From: Amycolatopsis xylanica
GTDB lineage: Bacteria > Actinomycetota > Actinomycetes > Mycobacteriales > Pseudonocardiaceae
DNA length: 64,000 nt
NCBI RefSeq assembly: GCF_900107045.1
Contig: NZ_FNON01000013.1
Location: 62,001 to 126,000 of the forward strand
Direction: 5' to 3'
The position numbers and the translations under genes were made by a program. The first letter of the stretch is position 1. Each line of letters begins with the position of its first letter. Below, piece by piece: positions 59,398 through 64,000 of this stretch. The notes under the pieces were generated by a model, which was not told the origin of the DNA, ran no database searches, and saw nothing but the letters and a program-made list of their open reading frames with translations.

Positions 59398-60822
59398 TCA
59401 GCGCTCCCGTAGCGCGGCAAGGTCGACCTTGCCGCGATCGTTGACCGGAAGCCGGTCGAGCACACGGATCTCGTTCGGCACCTTCCACACGCCGACCAGC
59501 GCGCCTAGGCGGCGCCGGATATCGGCGTCCGCGGCGGTCCCCTCGACGTACAGGACCGGTTCGCCACCCCGCGGGCCGACGACCAGCGCGGCCGCGCTGA
59601 CCGAGTCGAGCTGGGCCGCCGCACGCTCGATCTCGGCGGTGGACACCCGGGTGCCCCGGATCTTGACCTGCCCGTCGCGCCTGCCGTGCACGTAGAGCCG
59701 CCCTTCGGCGTCCAGCCGACCGTCGTCGCCGGTCAGCAACACGCGGACGCCCTCGCGCTCCTGAAAAGTCGCCCGTGTCCGGACCGGGTCGTTCCAATAG
59801 CCACGCATCACGTGTGGGCCGGACACCACGACCTGGCCGACCTCGCCGGGGGCGGCCGGGCGCCCGTCCTGTCTCTCGATCCACACCCTGGTGCCGGGCA
59901 GGGGCCGTCCCACGGTGCCGGGGGCCGCCACATCCTCGTCCACGGCCGAGATGGTGGTCCGTTTGCATTCGGTGAGCCCATACATCGACACCAGCCCGGC
60001 GCGCGGGAAGAGCGCGCGCAGCGCGGCGCGGGTGTCGTCGTCCCAATGTGCGCCGGTGCTGGTGATCAGGCGGACGCCGTCGCGGACGGATGCGGGCCAG
60101 CGCGCGGCCAAGGACAGGCAGGACCGGGCGAGCGCGGGCAGTATCGGCAGGACGGTGGGCCGCGAGCGGCCGGCGCCGGCGAACGTGGCGAGCGCGTCAC
60201 CCGGTGTGGCCGCCACCAGCGTCGCACCGGAGGCCACCGCCAGGAAGAGCTGATACAGGCCATAGTCGAAGGAGAACGGGGGAACCGCGAGCACACGATC
60301 GGCCAGCCGGTAGCCGAGCCTCCGCTGAATGGCGTCGACGCTGAAGGTGACGGCTTCCCGGTGACAGATCACGCCGCCCGGGCGTCCCGATGAGCCGGAG
60401 GTGTAGATGACCAGTTCCGGGTTTCCCGTCTCCTCGACCTCTCCCCCAGGGCCGGGCTCGACAACCGGTTCCTCCTCGCGCCCGGTGAGGATCAGGTGGG
60501 GCGCGTAGTCCTGTTCGATCATCGCGCGCTGGGTCGCGCTGTATCGGTCGCCGATCACCGATACGGTCGCGCCGAGCTGCGACACGGCATAGACGGAGAC
60601 CGCTGTCCGCACCGCGCCACTGACCGTCACGAGGACCCGGCTGCCCGGCCCGATCCCCTGCCCGGCAAGGGATCGGGCGAAGCCTCGCACTCGCGTCCAT
60701 AGCTGAGCGTATGTCAGGTCCGTGCCGTCCTCAGCGATCGCGACAGCGTCCGGGCGTCGCTCGGCGGAGCTGTGAAGCAGCTCCGTCAAAGACGGCGTGG
60801 CCGGGCGCACGAGGTAGGTCAT
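59398..60822 (-). CDS. AMP-forming acyl/aminoacyl ligase (stand-alone)
   Basis: This 474-residue ANL enzyme has VIYTSGSSGRPGGVICHR (A3), FSFDYGLYQLFLA (A4, Asp kept), SMYGLTECKRTTISAV (A5), LLTGDDGRLDAEGRLY and VNDRGKVDLAALRER with the catalytic Lys. It is shorter than an NRPS A domain and resembles acid:carrier or acid:CoA ligases. With the Asp in A4 it may accept an amino acid. It follows the aminotransferase gene by 18 nt, so the aminotransferase product could be its substrate. Confidence 0.86.
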   Translation of the reverse strand: MTYLVRPATPSLTELLHSSAERRPDAVAIAEDGTDLTYAQLWTRVRGFARSLAGQGIGPGSRVLVTVSGAVRTAVSVYAVSQLGATVSVIGDRYSATQRAMIEQDYAPHLILTGREEEPVVEPGPGGEVEETGNPELVIYTSGSSGRPGGVICHREAVTFSVDAIQRRLGYRLADRVLAVPPFSFDYGLYQLFLAVASGATLVAATPGDALATFAGAGRSRPTVLPILPALARSCLSLAARWPASVRDGVRLITSTGAHWDDDTRAALRALFPRAGLVSMYGLTECKRTTISAVDEDVAAPGTVGRPLPGTRVWIERQDGRPAAPGEVGQVVVSGPHVMRGYWNDPVRTRATFQEREGVRVLLTGDDGRLDAEGRLYVHGRRDGQVKIRGTRVSTAEIERAAAQLDSVSAAALVVGPRGGEPVLYVEGTAADADIRRRLGALVGVWKVPNEIRVLDRLPVNDRGKVDLAALRER

Positions 60823-60840
60823 GAGCGCGTGTCCACAGCG

Positions 60841-62181
60841 TCAGTCCGTCTGGTTCAGCCAGTCGACCCACCGACTGGTCTCGTCCGGCGTGCGCGCGAA
60901 GTCGCCCAGCCCGCACATCTCCCACCACGCGGCCCGATAGCGCGACTTCTCGTCGATCTTCACGTCGGGCCAGCGACCTGCCAGCACCTTGCAGGCCTTC
61001 CGGAACCGCTGCACCGACTCGTCCAGCGCGTCACCGGAAAGCGCCAGCGAGGGCGCCTGGTGGTCGCCGGGGTAGAACAACAGGAACTCGGCGCCGGCAG
61101 CGCGATAGAACTCGTTCTCCACCACCGCGTTCGCGCACACGAACTGGAACATGGCACCGCCACCGATGATCTCGATGGGCAAACCCGCCTCGGCGAGCGC
61201 GGATCCCGCCTCCGCGATGAAGTGGTCGCCCTGCGCGAGAACGGCGCTCTGCACCTCACCGGTTTCGACAACCGCCAAGGTGGCCTCGGCTGCCGCCAGG
61301 ATGGTCGGCTCGAAATACGAGGTGAAACTGGTCTGCCGCAGCGAGTTCAGCAAGGTGGCGTCCCCGCCGACGGCGGAGATCGCATGGCCATTGGCCATAC
61401 CCTTGGAAAGCACCCACACATCGGCCGGGATCACCTGGCCAGCGATCTGCAGGCCCGGCCGGTGGCGCAGCCCGGTCCTGACCTCGTCGAGGATCACCAC
61501 CACACCTCGCGGGCGGGCGATCGCGTCAAGCCTCCGGTACCAGCCCTCGTCGAGGTGGATCGCGTCCGTGGACACCACGACCGCGGCCACCGCGCCCGGT
61601 TCCCGGTCCAGGCAGCGGGTCAGCACCTCGAGGTCGTAAAGGAAGTCGATGATCCCGTCGGCGTTCGGCTCGAACAGTGCGGGCGGCGCCGACCACATCA
61701 CGTCGTAGCCGTGGTAACCGGAAGACAGCACCAGCCGCTTCCCCGTGCTGTCGCGGACCGCGCCGACCGCCGCGCGGACGGCCGCGGTCCCGGTGCGGAA
61801 CAGGGAAATCCGGTCACCTCCGCACAACCGGTGCAGGCGATCGAGCACGGAGTCGAGTGTGGCCGTCCAGCCGGTCGTGGTGCCACGGCCGCCACGCGCG
61901 GCCTCGGCGACCGCTTCGGCAACCCGCGCATCGGCGTGGCCGAGCAGCACCGAGCTGCGGGCGTTGTCGAAATCGATCCAGGTGTTGCCGGCGTCGTCGT
62001 GGACGTAGACGCCGTTGCCTCCGGTCAGTACCAACGGCCTACCGTCACCCCGCCTCGGGTGAATAGGACTTTGCCCCAACACAGACCCCAGCACGAATCC
62101 TCCGATCCTTGGCGATGCCGCCGGCAGCCGACGCGAATGAATCCTGGCCCCCACGCCTGTCGTGTCCGGCAGTATGCGCAT
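60841..62181 (-). CDS. class III aminotransferase (glutamate-1-semialdehyde aminomutase-like)
   Basis: This 446-residue PLP enzyme has NARSSVLLGHADARVAEAV, VVILDEVRTGLRHRPGLQIA near residue 220 and the PLP lysine in VWVLSKGMANGHAISAVGG. GTGTAAVRAA-type phosphate contacts appear as LFRTGTAAVRAAVGAVR. The nearest type is glutamate-1-semialdehyde aminomutase, but housekeeping hemL would not be here, so it probably transfers or moves an amino group on a pathway intermediate. It heads the operon 62181-58583 and is divergent from the second radical SAM gene. Confidence 0.85.
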   Translation of the reverse strand: MRILPDTTGVGARIHSRRLPAASPRIGGFVLGSVLGQSPIHPRRGDGRPLVLTGGNGVYVHDDAGNTWIDFDNARSSVLLGHADARVAEAVAEAARGGRGTTTGWTATLDSVLDRLHRLCGGDRISLFRTGTAAVRAAVGAVRDSTGKRLVLSSGYHGYDVMWSAPPALFEPNADGIIDFLYDLEVLTRCLDREPGAVAAVVVSTDAIHLDEGWYRRLDAIARPRGVVVILDEVRTGLRHRPGLQIAGQVIPADVWVLSKGMANGHAISAVGGDATLLNSLRQTSFTSYFEPTILAAAEATLAVVETGEVQSAVLAQGDHFIAEAGSALAEAGLPIEIIGGGAMFQFVCANAVVENEFYRAAGAEFLLFYPGDHQAPSLALSGDALDESVQRFRKACKVLAGRWPDVKIDEKSRYRAAWWEMCGLGDFARTPDETSRWVDWLNQTD

Positions 62182-62226
62182 AGCCCACCTCGCTTGTAAA
62201 GACGGTTATGCCGGATAGCCGGAGAC

Positions 62227-62256
62227 TTGACACAACTCGGAGGGTCGCGGAATTGT
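62227..62256 (+). promoter_or_regulatory. candidate promoter of the cobalamin-type radical SAM gene
   Basis: TTGACA (62227-62232), 18 nt, AATTGT (62251-62256) in the divergent spacer 62182-62340. The -35 is perfect and the -10 weak. Confidence 0.4.
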
Positions 62257-62340
62257 AGGGTCGCTCGCCATCCGCTGAAGATTCCGGTCATCGCCTTTCC
62301 TGTCACGCCCGATCCCAGTGAAAATTTCGGAGGCAATCAG

Positions 62341-63852
62341 GTGCAATCGACAGATCTGGCAATGCCCACTTTTCGCGCGACAACGCATGCCACACCTTCG
62401 ACGGCAAGGCGCCCTTTCAAAGTCCGCCTCGTCGCGATCAATCCCGAAGGCTTTAGTTCGGCGCTCGCTTTTCTCGCGGCGACAGTCGACCAGCAATTCC
62501 AGGGCATGGCGACCGTCGAACAGCTCATTTACGACAGCGAGGATGTCCGGAACCGGGGATTCGATGTCTCACTCGCCATCTCCGACATCGTCAAGGACGG
62601 TCCCGACATCATCGGGCTTTCGTGGTACTCGTGGAATGACGCCCTGGTGCGGCACATCGCGAAGCTCGTGACCGAGCTACTCCCGGACGCGGCACTGATC
62701 GTCGGCGGGCCGCAGACCCGGACGGCGTTCGAGCCGGACCTGATGACGCTGCCCGCGGGAACCGTGCTCGTCTTCGGCGAGGGTGAGCAGACGTTTTGCC
62801 AGCTCATCGACGCCGTACTCGCCGAAGACACACTGAGCAGGCTACCCGAAGGCAGTGGCCTGGTCACCGGCGAGGGCATCCGCAGGGGTAAGCCGAGGAC
62901 ACAGGCGATCCCCTTGCAATCCCTGCCCTCACCGATTCTCACGGGACATTTCCACGAACCGAACGGACGCCGGTTACCGTCCTATTCCACGACCCGCGGC
63001 TGCGTCTTCCGGTGCTCGTTCTGCGCCTGGCACGACAATCTCAACGAACGCCTCTTCCCGTTGGACAAGGTACTGGCCGAGCTCGACGTGATCGCCGGGA
63101 AGAACTACGAGATGGTGTGGTTCACGGACACGATCTTCGGCAGGGACGTCGAACGCGGCCTGGCTATTTTGAAGCATTTGGAAGGCTGGGGCGGCCGCAC
63201 GAAGTTCGGTTTCGAGATGCACGCCCAGTTCCTCGACCCGGCACTGGTCGAAGGCATAGCGAGGCTGCCGATCGACTTCGCCGCGATCGGCGTCCAGTCG
63301 CTCGCGCCCGGGGTGCTGAGGCTTTCCAAACGCAGCCCCAAGACACAGAAGCTTCACGACGCCATCGACCTGTTGTACCGGCGGATGCCGGATCGCGGCA
63401 CGGTGCACATCGACCTCATCTTCGGGATGCCCGAGCAGACATTGGACGACTGCCTGCAATCGGTCTCGGAACTGCTGGAGAAATACCCCGACGCGACCCT
63501 CTTTTGTTCGATGCTGCAGCTTATTCCAGGTACGGCGTTCGAACGCTACCGCCAAGAACCGGGCTGGGTCTGCCTGTCGCCGGAAGGCGACTACGAAGTC
63601 GTCTCGACACCAACGCTGCAAGGAGACGACCTTCTTCGCCTCCGCGACCTTCTCGTCGGCTTGGACGCCATGTGGATCGCGCGCCGCGACGACGACGCAG
63701 GCCTGCGGCTGTCGGCAGAACAGGCCGAGACAGTCGGAAAAGCATTGCGGGGCAGCCGGTTCCACAACTGCCCGACCGCGTACCGGCAGGGCTTGATGAC
63801 CTGGAAGGACGTGGAGGCCGCCGGCCAGGAGGTCATCCGGTCCTACTCCTGA
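62341..63852 (+). CDS. radical SAM enzyme with B12-binding-type N-terminus
   Basis: This 503-residue protein has an N-terminal Rossmann-like region of the cobalamin-binding type (VRLVAINPEGFSSALAFLAA, GLSWYSWNDALVRHIAKLV, ALIVGGPQTRT). There is no DxHxxG, so cobalamin would bind base-off without His. The radical SAM core has Cys221, Cys225 and Cys228 in TTRGCVFRCSFCAW. Class B radical SAM C-methyltransferases such as CloN6 share this layout. The GTG start has GGAGG 7 nt upstream. The 3' end overlaps the convergent hydrolase by 10 nt. Confidence 0.85.
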   Translation: MQSTDLAMPTFRATTHATPSTARRPFKVRLVAINPEGFSSALAFLAATVDQQFQGMATVEQLIYDSEDVRNRGFDVSLAISDIVKDGPDIIGLSWYSWNDALVRHIAKLVTELLPDAALIVGGPQTRTAFEPDLMTLPAGTVLVFGEGEQTFCQLIDAVLAEDTLSRLPEGSGLVTGEGIRRGKPRTQAIPLQSLPSPILTGHFHEPNGRRLPSYSTTRGCVFRCSFCAWHDNLNERLFPLDKVLAELDVIAGKNYEMVWFTDTIFGRDVERGLAILKHLEGWGGRTKFGFEMHAQFLDPALVEGIARLPIDFAAIGVQSLAPGVLRLSKRSPKTQKLHDAIDLLYRRMPDRGTVHIDLIFGMPEQTLDDCLQSVSELLEKYPDATLFCSMLQLIPGTAFERYRQEPGWVCLSPEGDYEVVSTPTLQGDDLLRLRDLLVGLDAMWIARRDDDAGLRLSAEQAETVGKALRGSRFHNCPTAYRQGLMTWKDVEAAGQEVIRSYS

Positions 63853-64000
63853 GGCAGGATCGGCAGCACCAGGTGAGACGGGTACGCGCGGCTGTGGTGC
63901 ACCCGGTTCACCGCCACCACAGCGGGTCCGGCGCCGTGCGCGGTGCCGGACCCGCCGGTGTTCGGGTTCAGGTCGAACCGGGGGAAGTTGCTCGACGACA
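63843..64000 (-). CDS. CocE/NonD-type alpha/beta hydrolase, C-terminal end only
   Basis: A minus-strand frame enters from the right edge and ends at TAG (63845-63843). Its last ~52 residues read SSSNFPRFDLNPNTGGSG, then VAVNRVHHSRAYPSHLVLP and ILPQE. SSNFPRFDxNPNTG and a late SHLVLP strand are typical of the C-terminal jelly-roll of CocE/NonD (X-Pro dipeptidyl-peptidase S15-like) hydrolases. The rest of the gene lies outside the window. It may belong to the cluster or be its boundary. Confidence 0.7.
   Translation of the reverse strand, partial: SSSNFPRFDLNPNTGGSGTAHGAGPAVVAVNRVHHSRAYPSHLVLPILPQE

Noticed and set aside
37385..62181. 2-deoxystreptamine aminoglycoside (butirosin-like) cluster
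   Set aside because: Deacetylase, decarboxylase plus carrier and radical SAM are reminiscent of it, but no 2-deoxy-scyllo-inosose synthase or its partner aminotransferase is present.

Overview
The window is high-GC actinomycete DNA, most likely from Amycolatopsis or a close pseudonocardial relative. The evidence is the codon bias, chains of genes overlapping by ATGA or GTGA, an F420-dependent oxidoreductase, PAS-ANTAR and ECF regulators, and a GH2 enzyme of the exo-beta-glucosaminidase type known from Amycolatopsis. This is inference from gene content; there is no rRNA here. I found no tRNA, rRNA, CRISPR array or intact transposase.

Positions 1-17281 hold a regulator (PucR type), a YihY membrane protein and a large surface-glycan locus. 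Two glycosyltransferases (2149-4331) converge on a divergent pair of operons. One runs leftward (7315-4717: pyruvyl-transferase-like protein and two GT2 enzymes). The other runs rightward (7359-17281: UDP-xylose-synthase-like epimerase, carbamoyltransferase, GT2-heptose bisphosphatase fusion, two GT9 heptosyltransferase-like proteins, GmhA, HldE, SDR, Ugd). Together they encode sedoheptulose-7-phosphate to nucleotide-activated heptose, UDP-GlcA/UDP-xylose, and the transferases and decorating enzymes for a heptose-containing glycan, which is unusual for a Gram-positive cell.

Positions 17293-25569 carry a HesB-like/ALDH/F420 oxidoreductase operon, a P450, a truncated Mrr-like protein, a small acidic protein, a TetR/KAS III pair, a PAP2 phosphatase and a PAS-ANTAR regulator. 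Many promoters from 2 to 25 kb match GNNT-N15/16-GGGTA, the SigB/SigF stress-sigma pattern, and five of them place the -10 box only 9-10 nt before the start codon.

Positions 25570-33271 contain repeat-rich spacers, a MerR/small-protein pair, a sugar-uptake and alpha-glucosidase locus (lipoprotein, LacI regulator, GH13) with two palindromic operators, an ECF sigma factor with a 40-residue companion, and a TetR regulator. Dispersed palindromes and hairpins recur in the same order at 4338-4712 and 25777-26117, and inverted-repeat elements sit at 21395-21525 and 33070-33278.

Positions 33272 to the right edge look like a biosynthetic gene cluster that I cannot match to a known product. It has a DAHP synthase, twin PIG-L deacetylases, a drug-export ABC-2 system, a heterodimeric ABC exporter, two stand-alone adenylating enzymes, two acyl carrier proteins, a carrier-linked PLP decarboxylase, a free condensation-type enzyme, an acyl-CoA dehydrogenase-like flavoprotein, a KAS III-like acyltransferase, two radical SAM enzymes (one with a cobalamin-type N-terminus), an HxD...H oxygenase-like protein, a nucleotidyltransferase-like protein, an adenylate-kinase-like protein, a class III aminotransferase, a LuxR-type regulator and a secreted exo-glucosaminidase-like hydrolase. 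The parts suggest a carrier-protein-built amine or amide, possibly masked by an aminosugar. The locus is cut by the right edge inside a CocE/NonD-type hydrolase.
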